Source: Allium sativum (lineage: Eukaryota > Streptophyta > Magnoliopsida > Asparagales > Amaryllidaceae). Taken from it: a stretch of 64,000 nt of DNA. Below are positions 12,406 through 24,537 of the stretch, piece after piece; within the stretch, counting starts at the first letter, position 1, and each line of letters starts with the position of its first letter. Below the pieces are notes generated by a model. The model was given only the letters and a program-made list of their open reading frames with translations, was not told where the DNA came from and did no database searches. The stretch spans positions 479,910,861 through 479,974,860 of the forward strand of contig CM060920.1 of NCBI GenBank assembly GCA_030737875.1, given 5' to 3'. A program made the position numbers and the translations under genes.

Positions 12406-13971
12406 TCAGAAATTGGCTATGTTTTGATCAGAGTTGGTCGAATTTTCGGTTGGGTTTGGAAGATCGTCCGGTAAAGCATTTGGGTTGACCACATGGTTGT
12501 CAATCTTTTTGCCGGATCTAAGAGTCGTGACCGCATTCAAGTGACTCACGTTTGAGTCTTGAATGATGTGAATTTGGTTGGAGTTAGGATTTTGACGGTT
12601 GGGGTTTGGAATGGGTTGACTCGGGAAAGTGCCTCTTTCCCGTTCGCTTACAGAAGTGGCTAACTGACTCATTTGCATTTCAAGTTTAGCAATCGATTGA
12701 CTCGTGTTTTGCATGTGCGAAGTCAATAAATTTTGAAGATTGGTATTTGATTGGAGATTTTGAGTCATCGCTTTAGTCAATTCTTCGAGAGTTTTCTCCA
12801 GTGATGTCAATCGTTTATCGTCTTGGGGAACAAAAGATTGTTGTGCTTGGTTTTGAAAAGGTGGCGCAGGATGTTGGAATTGAGTTTGTTGAAAGGGAGG
12901 TTTCGAAGGATTATTCGAAAATGACTGAAAAGGTGGTCGAACCACATTCGAATTTGCATTGTTTTGGGTCCAAGAGAAGTTAGGATGGTTTCTCCAACCT
13001 GGATTGTATGTTGAGGAGAATGGGTCGTTCCTAGCTTTGTTAAATGCGTTGAGTTGTTCTAACGAATGTGGGCATTGGTCAGCAATGTGGTTAGGATCGT
13101 TACATTTGTAACATGAGGTCTGAGACCCTTGAGCTTGATTTATTTGCGTTGATGAAAGGACATTATCGAATTTGGATATCATCGCGTCTATTTTTGCTTC
13201 TAAGGCTACTGATGATCCTACCGAATGAGCGTTAGATTGGGAATAAATCGATTTCTCGTTAGATCTTTCCCATTGAGCTGATTTTTCGGCCAAATTTTCG
13301 AGAAATTGCCAAGCGGCATTGTGATCTTGGGCTAGAAAATTTCCTTGGCACATTGATTCGAGCATGGTTCGAGAGTTATTTTCAAGTCCATCGTATAAAA
13401 TTTGACAAAGAGTTCATTTTTCAAAATTGTGATGTGGACATTTGACTAGAAGCTCTTTAAATCTTTCAAAATATTTTGCAAAGGATTCTCCCCCAAGTTG
13501 ACGAAAATTGACGATTTCATTTCGAATTTTAGATGTTTTTTCCAGAGGGTAAAATTTCTTTAGAAAAATGTTAACAAATTCACCCCAAGTTCCAATCGTA
13601 TTTGAAGGCAAGCTATACAACCATTTCTCAGCATAATCTGTAAGTGCAAATGGAATTAACCTAAGTTTGATTCCATCGTCACTTAATTGTTGAAATTTCA
13701 TGGTTGCACAAACTTGTTCAAATTTGGTCAAGAAGATATAAGGATCATCACATTCTAAATTGCCGAACTTCGGAAGAGTATTTATGTGATTCGAATGAAT
13801 TTCAAAGTGGTTACCCGTTGGGGCGGGCAATATGATACAAGAAGGAATAGAAACCCGATCGGGGAAGTATCTATCCATAAGAGATCGAGGGGGATTTTCT
13901 TCGGCCATGGTTAAAGAAATGTTTGTTCGAACTAAACGATTATCCGAAGGATCACGAGTCCAATGACGCAT
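12406..13971 (-). pseudogene. gag: Athila gag, interrupted by an in-frame TGA
   Basis: Gag forms the virus-like particle and binds the element RNA. The first 185 codons (13971-13414) hold the retrotransposon capsid-type region with motifs such as YAEKWLYSLP and WGEFVNIFLKKFYP. A TGA at 13414-13416 then interrupts the frame. The same frame continues with DGLENNSRTMLES and runs to 12406. It includes a Q/N/P-rich stretch, a zinc knuckle CYKCNDPNHIADQC (CX2CX4HX4C, about 13115-13071) and the TTLRSGKK motif seen before the protease in this lineage. The two parts are in register, so a single nonsense change explains the break. The frame ends at TGA 12406-12408, near a shift to the next reading frame. 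It is not translatable as one protein. Confidence 0.88.
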
Positions 13972-16723
13972 GCACTAGCGAGAAGAATAAGGGAAGATGA
14001 GAAAAACAAAAAACAAATTTGAGAAGCGAATTTTTTTTTTGTGCAAAACGAGAATTGTTTTGAATTTTTTTTTTTTTTTTAGAGATACAGAATTAGACAC
14101 AAAAGTTTTTTTTTTTTTAATGAACCTAATGCAATTTACAATTTCTAGAATTATATAATGACGGTTTGATTTATTTCAACAAAAGACTTCTCAGCCAGTT
14201 AACGGACAGGAGTTATCGGTGCACCAGGAATCACCCTAGCAATGCAGCCGAAGGTTTATGTACCTTCAGAGGAACAACCGATATAATATTTACGAATCAC
14301 CGTAATATTTATAAACAGTTATTACTCTGCCGTAGTCTAGACACCGAGAAATAATCCGTTAGAACTAAACCAAATTGTCAAAATATAATGAAGTCCTTAG
14401 AAAATAAAAACAAAGCTAAGATGAATGCAAATATTTTTTTTTAATGTTTTAATCAGTCACAGAATGAACAGTCTCAGAACAGTCACAGAACAGTCAATTG
14501 CAGAGATAAAATAAAAAAAAACAGAATTTTTTTTACAAGCAAGCCGATGCCCTGCAGAAGAGTTTTACAAGCAATGTCTATATATATTTTTATTTGCAGC
14601 AGCGGTCCCTGTAGAGATAGAAAATACTCACCTTGATCGGCAGTCCGTCCAGTGCAGTGCAGTTGAGTCGCGCTAGCGCGTTCACACCCCACTTGGTGTG
14701 CAACCGCTTCAACCCTGAATCGTCTACTACTATCTGTTGTTGCCGCCTCCTATTAATTTCTTGACTGCGCTGCGGCACGGCTTCAAGCCGATGCCCTGCA
14801 GAAGAGTTTTTCAAATTACCGCTGTACCTATTTTTTTTTTTTTTTTTTTTAAAGAGAGATACAAACTAAAGAAAAGAAAGGAGGTTAGACCCAAAAAAAA
14901 AAAATTATAAACCGAAATTAAGACTGAAATTTAATGAACAAAGGGATGGCCCAAGTCAAGCCCAAACCCTGTATACCACAGCAACTCTATTCACAAGTGA
15001 ATTGCAACAATGCGTCCACCCATTTTTTTGAGAGCAAATACCAATAAAAAATCCCAAACCGTTCTCTTGAATATAAAACCAAGCCTAACCCTTATCCCAA
15101 AAATAAAATAACAGGAGACTTTCACACGGAATAAATTCGCCCTCTTTTTTTTCTTTGGAATAAAAAAAAAATTCGCAGGTTCTCGAAATCGGTACCCCGA
15201 GAAAAATAAAAATCAAATCTAAATTTCTGCAATCGATTTATGGTTTTCTAGTAGATGCGATTTCTGGTTCGGAAGTTTGGTCGCTCTCGGATGTTTGATT
15301 TGTGGTGAGGTTATCGATTTGAATTGGGGACTGGAGTGACTCAATTTTTTTTTTTTTTTTTTTTTGGGAAACGAGGTGTTGAACTGGATGTTTGCGTTAG
15401 CTTCACAGGTTTGTGGTGTGTGCGATAGCGGTTTGGTGATGCAGTTTTGTCGAGGGCGGAGGTCAGAGAGTTCGGATTGAGTGGTTGTATGGGTTTAACG
15501 TCGAGCGTAGGAGCAACTGAATATGGTTTTGAGGCCAACACGTTGTGGCTGGTAGTCTGCAGTAGAAGATGTGAATTTGGTAGTGAACGAAGGGTGGAAA
15601 TAGTAGAAGTTAGTGACTGATGAGGGTTTGTAGGCTAAGCAATGATTGCTGTGTTAGAGTGGAAGTTGGGGTGGCTATGAGGTGCTTGGGGTTGCGGCAG
15701 TTACAGGTGATAGGTGCTTGGGGTATGGGATTAAAAGCGAGGGATGTTTACATGGAGAAGTTGCAGACATGTTTGTGGGAGGGGAGATGTACTTGCGTGA
15801 AAGAATATGAAGGAGGCGGGGTTGCTGCATGGTACGGTGGTTTCAACAAAAATGGTGACAGCACGGATTTTTGGTGGTCCGTCGGAGGAGAGAATAAAGG
15901 AGAAGTGGACGAGGTGGTTAAGCTGGAAAACGAGAAGGGTAAGGCCTTTAATCCGGGTAATTAAAAGGTTAATAACGCATTAATAAATAAAATATATTTA
16001 ATTAAATTAATAGATGAAGTGCCGCATCTTTCAGCAGGTGTGCGAGGGAACCGTGTAGGGTGGAGTGGGAAGCAGGTCTGTTTCAGTATGCAAGGAAGAA
16101 TGGTAGGGATGTGAATGCTTTCTTCAAGAGATGGCTATTGAACTATGTAGAGTTGTTAGGCGATGGCCAGGGGTTTCAGAAATTGTAAGGTGATGACAGC
16201 TATGGGATGGTATGATTTGGTGGGTGGATGGTAATGACAGAGAAGGGGTTGCTGAAAGTTGGTCGAGAGGATGAACTGGAGCTTGATGAAGATGTAGTAA
16301 TGAAGAAGTTGTTTGCTGTGAATGGTTTGGAGTTGTTGGGTATATGTAGAACAGAAGAGAGAAAATTGAACAGAATTGAAACAGGATTTTTTTTTTTATG
16401 AGAAGAAATATGAGAAAGTAGAAAGAAATTTGAAAAGAAAGGAAAGAATCAGGGAAAACTAAAGGAAAGAAATTGAACAAAAATTGGCAAGTGTTTTATT
16501 TATTCCTTATTTGAAAGATTATGGTATCAATGTTTTAATACCTAATCCACCAATCAAGAATTTTTCCTATATATGCAAGAAAATACAAGGAAAGCAAAAT
16601 TAACGCTAACACGAATTGGAAAATAAAAATATTTTTGTGTTTTTTTTTTCTAAACAAAAAACAAAAAACAAAAATAAAAATAAAAATATAACCCGAAGGA
16701 TTTAAAAATAAAAATTATTTTGG
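13972..16723. other. Athila 5' leader region, no recognised gene
   Basis: About 2.75 kb between the primer-binding site and gag, with long T/A runs (14060-14120, 14831-14850, 15343-15365, 16387-16396). A 27-bp direct repeat occurs at 14540-14566 and 14784-14810. The frames at 15620-15964 (plus) and 16124-16480 (minus) show no domain, and the latter is F/L/S-rich from T-rich sequence. I see no protein here that I can support. Confidence 0.6.
14540..14810. repeat. Pair of 27-bp direct repeats in the Athila leader
   Basis: The same 27 bases, beginning CAAGCCGATGCCCTGCAGAA, occur at 14540-14566 and 14784-14810, 244 bases apart. They bracket a GC-richer segment (about 14640-14780) that stands out in the AT-rich leader. 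Confidence 0.8.
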
Positions 16724-16741
16724 TCCCCGGCAACGGCGCCA
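16724..16741 (-). other. Primer-binding site of the Athila element (tRNA-Asp)
   Basis: The minus strand reads TGGCGCCGTTGCCGGGGA, an 18-base match to the complement of the 3' end of plant tRNA-Asp(GTC) including CCA. It begins five bases from the 5' LTR. tRNA-Asp priming is typical of Athila. Confidence 0.92.
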
Positions 16742-16746
16742 AAATT

Positions 16747-17964
16747 TGTTTGCGAACAAATTAGACAATTGCAAACAACTGTAAAATTCGTTCGTCTTTC
16801 CTAAACAACAAGGATTGTTGTAGAGGGTGTCGAACTCTGGGACCAAATTATTTTATTAATAAATCCAATCAAGTTATCCCTAACTTTTGATTGGTGGAAA
16901 ACAAAGAAAATAGCAGAAATTAAATATAAGAGAGTTTTAACAATAAGTGAAAGCAATTAGGGGATAATGACATAGATCAGATTCATAATCATCAATAGCC
17001 AAAAGATTAACCAGATCTAATACATGTTTCTGTCACAAACATGAATCAACGATAATAGGTTTTTAGAAACAAATATGTAAATAACGACAAGCATAGCCTA
17101 TGCAGGAGCTCAGCTCTACAACCATAGACTATCAGGACAGATTTACTAATTAATTTCTAAAAACCCTAAAATTAGATCTAGGTCTGATAAACGTTAGATC
17201 GAACACGAATATACCCTGTGAAGGAGCATAGCTCTTAAACGACACAGGATATTAAGGTTCAGATCTAACCCTTGGTTCAGCTCTAGATCTATATACATGA
17301 ATTCCTCATCCTTTGGCTATGTGATTCATATTGAATCATACTATCAGCGTCATCACCCCCTAATCAAAGGGGATTAGCTAGACATAGCTAAAGAAGAAGA
17401 GAAACAGAAAATAAATAACATGAACATAAATAAAATAAACAAAAAGTAAAAAGAAAGGGAGAGAATGATTTTATTCCAAGAAGAGAATTACAGAATAAAA
17501 CCTAATGTGTTTCTTACAAGACTAAGATACAATGTATTTATAGCTGATATGACAAAGGCTAGCTAGCTAATTACATAATGTGGGACTAAAGAAATAACCC
17601 AAATAACACATAAGCCAGTGTGAACGCAGCTTTAGAGTGAGTGGTCTAGCAAATAGGCTAGTGTGAACGCAACATGAGTAAGAGGCCTTCCAAATGAGCT
17701 AATGTGAATGCAGTTTGAGTCTTTATTGAGCCAAATCTTCTTAACTGAACTCTATTTGCAACCGTTCTTCAAGCTTTAGACTCTTCAAGCTTTAGCAACT
17801 TCACTCTTTTTCAGCAAAATCTTCATGCTTTATTCATCAAATGCTCTAAATCATGCTTCTTGTCAACAATCTGAAAATACAGCTATAAATACAAAGTATC
17901 AATTATTTTAAAGGGAAAATAAGATAAATAAGCGGATAAAATATACACATTTACGTGTATATCA
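16747..17964 (-). repeat. 5' LTR of the Athila element
   Basis: Same length (1218 bp) and near-identical to the left LTR. In element orientation a TATA box CTATAAATAC lies at 17543-17534, giving an expected RNA start near 17505. The three-copy ~42-bp unit upstream of it (17614-17719) is in enhancer position. Confidence 0.95.
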
Positions 17965-17969
17965 ACAAC
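17965..17969. repeat. Right target-site duplication of the Athila element (ACAAC)
   Basis: Perfect copy of 5646-5650 directly after the LTR end ATATCA. Confidence 0.9.
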
Positions 17970-19100
17970 CATAAAAATAAAATAGATCCATTAGTTTATT
18001 ATATTGCGTCACTTTGCCTTTTAATTTTTCCATTCATTAATCCAAACCCTTTTAAATATTCCAATGTTTGCAAATACAACTTTTAGTTCTTATTCAAAAA
18101 TAATACTATATTCAACCCTTTTAATTCAACTTTTGAAACTTTTCAAATTATAGTTATAATACCATACTCTCTCTTTGGAATACTTATATACGTTTACTTA
18201 ATTCAAATATTAAGTAAAATATTATTTAAAACCTTTTTATATTAACTTTACCTATCTTTAAATATATATACATACACAAGCCTTGATTCTACTACAAATA
18301 GAATCCCTTTTTATAAACTCCTTATAAGTTTATTTCCAAACCCATTTCCATTATATCTCACTAAAACTTCATTCCTTATTTTGTTTAGCAAATTTAGAAT
18401 GCATCTTTATAACTTAACTCACATAACTACTTTAATTAAAGTTGGGTTTCCATTTCGATTTCATTTTCATATCTCCATCACTCCCTAACCGTAAATCAAT
18501 AAGAAAATAATTCCCTAAATATCAAGCCTGAAGGTTGAAACCAACGTCAGATCAATACTCAGAAAATCATGTATCTCGACTGATCTCAAGTTATGTTCCA
18601 ATTCTTTCATTTCATATCTTCCACTTTAATTTCATTCATCGGCCATTTTTAATAACTTGTCACAATATTATATTCCATAAAACATGGGTTTTATAACTCT
18701 ATCAAAATTTTGAATTTCATGAATCCAATAAAATTGAATCCCAGTAAATTCAAACTTATCCTATATTAATATAAATATCAAATCGCTTAAAAGTTTATTA
18801 AAACTATATACATGTTTTAAGACTTTATAAATCTCCATTAATAACATTTTAGACTTCCAAGATTTACCAAATTGAGTATATAAAAATAACTAATAATCAA
18901 ATTCCAACATTTATTAAAAATAAATAGGTTTATTTCACCATTAACAATTCTCATCGAATTAACAAACTAACTTAAAAATTAATGCGGTTGACCTAGTCAA
19001 CTTTAAACATGATTAACTCGTTAATCAATCCCAATTCTTCTTCTCATTTAAGTTAATTAATAATATAATGAATTTAAATAATCCCATTCTAATCGTTTCT
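17970..19100 (-). mobile_element. Degenerate giant LTR, right half (after the Athila insertion)
   Basis: The block at about 18483-18600 (CTAACCGTAAATCAATAAGA, then GAAGG..GAAACCAACGTCAGA) matches the sequence repeated in elements A and B near 34968, 42900, 56395 and 56936. Its order relative to the blocks at 4880-5350 agrees with the A LTR, supporting one old LTR split by Athila. The right boundary is not clear; 19100 is nominal. Confidence 0.5.
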
Positions 19101-21709
19101 TAAAAACCATAAATCTTGGTTATTAATCGTTACGTTAATTCTTTCTCACTTTCTTATCAGTCTTATTAGTCTTAATAATTTCTTTTATAAAACCATTTAA
19201 TAATTACTTAAATAATGAATATTTAATATTTATTTTCTTTATGCACTTTCATTCAAAACAATATAATTCAAAATCTAATTTCAATTATATAATAAGTTCA
19301 TAACTTCATTTCTGTTGATTAACCTGAGGTAAATCATTCTTTATACAACGATGAATATTTAGGCCATCTGTATTAGTTTCTGAACCAATATTACCCACTG
19401 GTTAATAACAAACAACATTGAATTTAGATTCAACAATCAACAACCAAATCAATAATGCAATCATTTTTGTTAAAAAGTTCATGTAATGATGATATGACAA
19501 TTAATAATAAATTTAAGGAATCTGTTTGGATTCCTCCAACCTGATTTTCTCTGCATCCACATAGTTTCCTCAAATAAGACAATCCGTTCAATATAATAAT
19601 TTTAAAATAAACATGAATAATTAACTTGACTGATAATGGTCGAATAATAATAATTCAAACATACAATTAAATTTAATACGTTTATATTACTAGTGTGAAC
19701 CCATGCTACGCACACGGTTTGGTTCAATTTTGATGAAATTAGTAGAAAAACTTTCACTGCACAAATCTGAGGACCATTTGAAAGTGGAACACACAAATCC
19801 CACTACTTATACATGCGTTTGGTTTTTAGAAATAATAATAATACCTTTCAGCTAACGAACAGGGTGAATATGAAACAAATACACAGAGGCTAAATGCTAA
19901 CCTAATATTAAACTAAGCATGTTCCAAGCAACTATAAAAGGGAATGTTACACCCAACATATCACAGTCTATTGTACAATTTTGAGAAGCAATTTGATAGA
20001 TATGTAAAAAGCTAATTCCAAATTGAAAGGTACAAAAGAACAAAATTATAATGTCAATAGAACACATGCGTGCATTACTTCTAAAATAGGAAATCAGATT
20101 TAGACATTTAAAAATGTTCAAGGGTATATATCCAGAGGTTACAGCTGAAAGCAATGATGTATTCTCCAATAGCAAGTACGGCGTTGAATTTGAAACATGG
20201 ACACAACGAAACAATTTTTAAAGCCATATAATTCAAACTGCCAATGAATTGATCCGTCTAACATGTTCTACTTGCAGCAATCTTTTTCCGGTTAGCATCA
20301 ACAACATTATTTTCAACCTGGGTAATACAGTACGCATGAGATGATGTGTAGTAGAAGAAAGGTAGAATGAGTAGTACCTCACTAAACAGTGTATAATCTA
20401 ATTATTAAATGATAATTAAACGTAGAATGTTCACAAAATTATGTATTGAATTTATCAAGATTATTAAACATGAATCATTGGCTAACGAAAACAAAATAAG
20501 TTCTAGGTGAGCATAAACACCACACATATAAGTTAAGCATCTTTTCAAAGTTAGTTTGTAGAAATATGCGCATAACATGGATTTGAAACTTTATATCATA
20601 ACAAATTATTTGATCTTAAGTTGAAATATAACAAAGAAAGCTGATGTGCATATGCAAATAATTTATCAACAAAGTGATGCAGTTTTCTCATCTTTTAATG
20701 GTAAGTGGATTGTAAGTTCGAAATAAAATTCAAATAAATATCAATGGATCAAATTATATGCTTTGCCATGAAACTTTCAGCATTTTATTTTGAATTTTTT
20801 TCATTTACAGTTTAGCACTAACTATTAAGCAAACAATAAACTTATTCCATGTGAAACTAAATTATAAATTTGTTGCAATAGGGGCCAAAATTTTTAATGC
20901 AATGAATAGAGATCTTGAACTAAGATTGTGAATGGGTACTATTTACTAATAAAGTATTGTTTTCAGTACTACTATTATATAATAAGTAAGATGATGCTTG
21001 TTAAATAAAACCAAGGGTGTTAGACAGTATCAATCATGTCATGATGCTAAAATATATTTGTAACACATTTTCATTGAAATTCAATAAAGAAGAAACAATT
21101 ACATATGCAGTAACCATGCTGGCTGTAGTCTCATGTAGTTAGAGCATGGTCTGCTGGTAAACTTGAATTTGTATCGTAAATTTGTAGCTTTGAAGCAATT
21201 TTGATGTAGATAACATGATTTTTCACAAAAAACAAATTTACACATCAAAAATGATATAAAATATTATTGCAAATTTTATTTTGAATTGAGTTCCAAGAAG
21301 TGAGGATAGAGAACATTCGTTGGCATTTTTAAATTTACTATGCTCATAATCCTTCTATTTACATGTTGGACTATAGGCTGTGGTATAAAAAACTGCATAT
21401 TAGGTAATTATTGCATTAGTAAACGGTAGGTAATTTCCAATTCAACTTTAAACCTCGACTTTTCTTCTATGTATAATAAAAGAATCAAATAAATAGTGGA
21501 AAATTGTATAATGTTAGGTGAATTTTTGAATAAAAAGACAGAATACATGATTTGAAATTGATTCTAGAGCGGCTAACACTTTTAACATATATTTAATGGT
21601 ATAATATCAATAAATTATCACTCTACTTGTTACGTGCTATTAATAGAGTGTGCATAGAAAAAATAATAATGAAGCCAATGGTAGTTCTATGGTAAAGAAT
21701 ATTACCTCA
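19100..21709. other. AT-rich intergenic DNA, no gene seen
   Basis: Apart from the Helitron-like end at 19690-19718, I see nothing supportable. The open frames at 19602-19796 and 19897-20214 are short, lack domains and have AT-driven composition. Confidence 0.5.
19690..19718 (-). mobile_element. Helitron-like 3' end, minus strand
   Basis: Read on the minus strand, a hairpin with an imperfect six-base stem around the loop TGCGTAG is followed by a short spacer and CTAG (19693-19690), then T. This is the arrangement of a Helitron 3' terminus (hairpin, CTRR, T of the AT target). The same pattern occurs on the plus strand at 52317-52345. The body would extend rightward; no 5' end was identified. 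Confidence 0.45.
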
Positions 21710-21714
21710 TTAAT
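21710..21714. repeat. Left target-site duplication of the copia element (TTAAT)
   Basis: TTAAT precedes the LTR and recurs at 25926-25930 directly after the other LTR. Confidence 0.75.
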
Positions 21715-21952
21715 TGTGAAAACAGGGAATAAAATTGTATTCCTTTCCTTGATTACATAATTACATAATGTTACAATTTATAGATGGACAACTTCTATAG
21801 CATATTTGAATTTGAATCTATACATTAATACAATTATTAATACAATTAATACAAATCAAAATAACTCCTAATTAATGCAATGAATAATAGGAATATGAAT
21901 CCTAATTAACGTAATGAATAATAGGAATATGAATTTGAAATTATCTCTAACA
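21715..21952 (-). repeat. 3' LTR of the copia element
   Basis: A 238-bp LTR, TGTGAAAACAGG at the plus-strand start and TCTCTAACA at the end. The matching position in the partner LTR reads TA instead of TG. The start was fixed by the TTAAT duplication. Confidence 0.85.
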
Positions 21953-21961
21953 CCCCCCTCA
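21952..21961 (-). other. Polypurine tract of the copia element, overlapping the pol stop
   Basis: The minus strand reads TTGAGGGGGG just before the LTR start TGTTAGAG. The ancestral pol stop TGA (21961-21959) overlaps it, a compact arrangement common in copia elements. Confidence 0.75.
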
Positions 21962-23557
21962 AGATGGAGCCGGGAGAGAAATGTCGATCACGCCCAACTT
22001 GCTAAGCAATCGTTTGAAATTATCAGCACCTAGTGGTTTTGTGAAAATATCCGCTAGTTGGTCACAAGAACGAATATAGGAAGGAGTAATAATACCGGAG
22101 AGAATCTTTTCACGAATGAAATGACAATCTATTTCGATGTGCTTAGTTCATTCATGGAAGACGGGATTTGCAATGTGAATTGCAGCTTGGCTATCGCAAT
22201 GTATTGAAATAGGACTAGATGGTGGAAAACAAAGTTCTGATAAGATTGAATGTAACCATTGGACTTCAGCAGTAATAGCAGCAAGAGACTGATACTCAGC
22301 TTCAGCAGATGATCGAGAAACAGTCGGTTGTTTCTTTGATTTCCAGGAGATGGGACTAGAACCAAGCATTGTAAAATAACCGGTAGTAGAACGGCGAGTG
22401 ACAGGGCAACCTGCCCAGTCATAATCAACAAAACTGACCAGAGAAAGAGAACTCGTTACCGATAGGAATAAACCTTTACCAATAGAACCTTTGAGATATC
22501 GAAGGACTTTATTTGCAGCATCAAGATGTGTGGAACGAGGGCTTTTCATAAATTGGCTAAGTTTGTTGACAGCATATTGAATGTCAGGACGAGTAACTGT
22601 AAGATATAAGAGACGACCGATGAGTCGTCGATACAGAGACGGATCAGGCAAGGGATTGCCGTCATCTGGAAGAAGTCTACAATGTTGTTCCATAGGAATT
22701 GGAGTTGTATGAGAACCAAGCATACCCGAATCCTTTAATATGTCAAGTGTGTATTTACGTTGACACAAAAATAATCCCTTTTTGGAACGAGAAACTTCAA
22801 TACCAAGAAAATAACTTAGACGCCCAAGATCTTTAATGGAGAAAGATTTGGCGAGAAATTGTTTTGTCATGGAAATAAAAGATTCATTGTTTCCTGGTAT
22901 GATAATATCATCTACATAAACAAGAACAAATACTGAAATATGATCACGAATATACGTGAAGAGACTGTAATCGGAATTAGATTGACGAAAACCACGTTGT
23001 ATTAAAGTAGAAGAAAACTTATAGAACCATTGACGCGAAGCTTGTTTAAGTCCATAAATATATTTATGGAGCTTACAAACTTGATTGTCACCATGACGAG
23101 GAAAACCAGGAGGAAGTTTCATATAAACTTCCTCATTTAGATCACCTTGGAGGAAAGAATTATTTATGTCTAATTGATGAAGAGACCAATTTTTAATTGT
23201 AGCGATAGAAAGAAGTAGACGGACGGTGACCAATTTTGCTACCGGTGCAAAAGTATCATGGTAATCAATTCCTTCAACTTGGGTGTAACCTTTGGCTACT
23301 AAACGTGCTTTATATCGTTCAATAGAACCATCAGAGCAATATTTAATTTTATATACCCATTTGCAACCAATTGCTGTTTTATTTGGTGGTAATGAGCAAA
23401 CAGACCATGTTTTGTTTGCTTCGAGAGCACGAATTTCAACAGACATTGCATCACGCCAAGCAGAAGATTGAACTGCTTGAGAATAAGTTTGAGGTTCATC
23501 ATGATTAATAATTTTGGACAAAAAAAAAACATGATGAGAATGACTAAACTTTTCCAA
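21959..23557 (-). pseudogene. pol: Copia reverse transcriptase and RNase H, with a late premature TGA
   Basis: The frame from 23557 to 22148 encodes reverse transcriptase and RNase H. Motifs seen are WRDAMSVEIRALEANKTW, GCKWVYKIK, RLVAKGYTQVEGIDY, LDINNSFLQGD (commonly LDVNNAFLHG) and the catalytic YVDD at 22918-22907. RNase H shows SRSSAEAEYQSLA and CDSQAAIHIA. A TGA at 22150-22148 stops it, but the same frame continues with the conserved TKHIEIDCHFIRE tail to a natural stop at 21961-21959. Relatives usually have arginine at the stop position, so a CGA-to-TGA change at a CpG is the likely cause. The upstream part is joined in frame to 23648-24220 apart from a TAG. Confidence 0.88.
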
Positions 23558-23647
23558 AGAGAAATATTTGGATAAAGGAAAAGAAGTAGATGAAGGAGAG
23601 ACATTGCATGCAAAATCATTGAGATGTAATGGCCTTCGTCGAATTCG

Positions 23648-24220
23648 CTAAGGACGATTTAAATCAGCAGTATTCGTGGGAATTATAATTGAAGAATTAT
23701 TATTAGTTTGCTGAGACTGATTTGAATCAGCGATTTCTGTTGGAATCAGATTTGGAGATTGATTTTGAAGTGAATTTTCACCATTTTCAGTTGTATTAGA
23801 TGAAGAAATATTAGTTGGTACTGATGAATCATTTTGGAATGGTGTGAAATTTGTAGGTGAATCATCATCTAATGGAGTGATGGAAATGTCGTTAGATCTA
23901 TGATCTGAAATGTTTTTATATGGAAAAACTGATTCATGAAAAATAACGTCACGTGAGACTATTATGCGATGAGAATAAGGATCATAAAGTCGATATCCTT
24001 TTTGACCACACGGATAACCAACAAAAATGTGTGGCTTACCTCGTGCATCAAATTTATTTTTAATATGCATATTTTTCGCAAAACATATACATCCAAACAC
24101 ACGTAAAGATGAATAAGACGGAACCTTTCCAAATAAAACTTCATGAGGAGATTTGTAATTAAGAGTACATGTGGGTAATTTATTTATGAGAATGCAGCGG
24201 TGAGAACACATTCGCCCCAA
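23648..24220 (-). pseudogene. Copia integrase C-terminal region
   Basis: This frame holds the copia-specific stretch after the integrase core: SPHEVLFGKVPSYSSLRVFG, KPHIFVGYPCGQKGYRLYDP and the S/T/N-rich linker. It starts after a one-base frameshift near 24190-24200 relative to the upstream core. It ends in TAG at 23650-23648, after which the same frame carries on into reverse transcriptase. Confidence 0.85.
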
Positions 24221-24537
24221 AAAGAGAGGGGAAGATTAGCTTGAAATCGTAGTGAGCGAGCAACATCAAGTAAGTGTCGATGTTTACGTTCCACAATCCC
24301 ATTTTGTTGAGGAGTGGCTACACAACTTCGTTGATGGATTATACCATGAGAATGAAACCAATTTTGAAACTCTAATGAAAGAAATTCTGTTCGATTGTCA
24401 GATCGAAGAGCTTGAAGTTGTGGAATAAAAATACCACCATCTCCAGATCGTATAGTGGAGATTGACAGTCCAAATTGTCTATTAACTTGATTAAAAAAAT
24501 GTTTTATCATATAAAAGATTTGAGACTTGAATTTCAT
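24184..24537 (-). pseudogene. Copia integrase core fragment
   Basis: Contains the second half of the DDE core: LRSDNRTEF, where most copia integrases have glycine rather than arginine after DN, then HQRSCVATPQQNGIVERKHR with the catalytic glutamate. The frame runs out at a TAA near 24184 because of a frameshift. The first aspartate lies in the next segment upstream, separated by a TAG and another frameshift. Confidence 0.85.

Larger units (their letters stand above)
5651..17964 (-). mobile_element. Complete Athila-lineage Ty3/gypsy retrotransposon, 12,314 bp, minus strand
   Basis: The element has two 1218-bp LTRs in direct orientation (5651-6868 and 16747-17964), TG...CA ends, a perfect ACAAC duplication, a tRNA-Asp primer-binding site next to the right LTR and a polypurine tract next to the left LTR. 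It is therefore read right to left. The lineage rests on the protease motif DLGAS, the reverse transcriptase motif FMDD, the tRNA-Asp primer and the lack of a chromodomain, all typical of Athila. Only three base differences were counted between the LTRs, indicating recent insertion. Gag and the gag-protease junction are disrupted while pol is open over 1192 residues. A 2.75-kb leader and 1.7 kb of downstream DNA hold no recognised gene, and no envelope-like frame was seen. Confidence 0.95.

Noticed and set aside
15620..16480. Frames of 114 and 118 residues in the Athila leader as possible accessory genes
   Set aside because: No domains, biased composition, and no known conserved protein at this position in the lineage.
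16724..16741. Possible tRNA-Asp gene fragment
   Set aside because: Only the 18 bases complementary to the tRNA 3' end are present, at the exact primer-binding position. No tRNA body follows. The same holds for the iMet-like sites at 506, 25674, 41194 and 62957.
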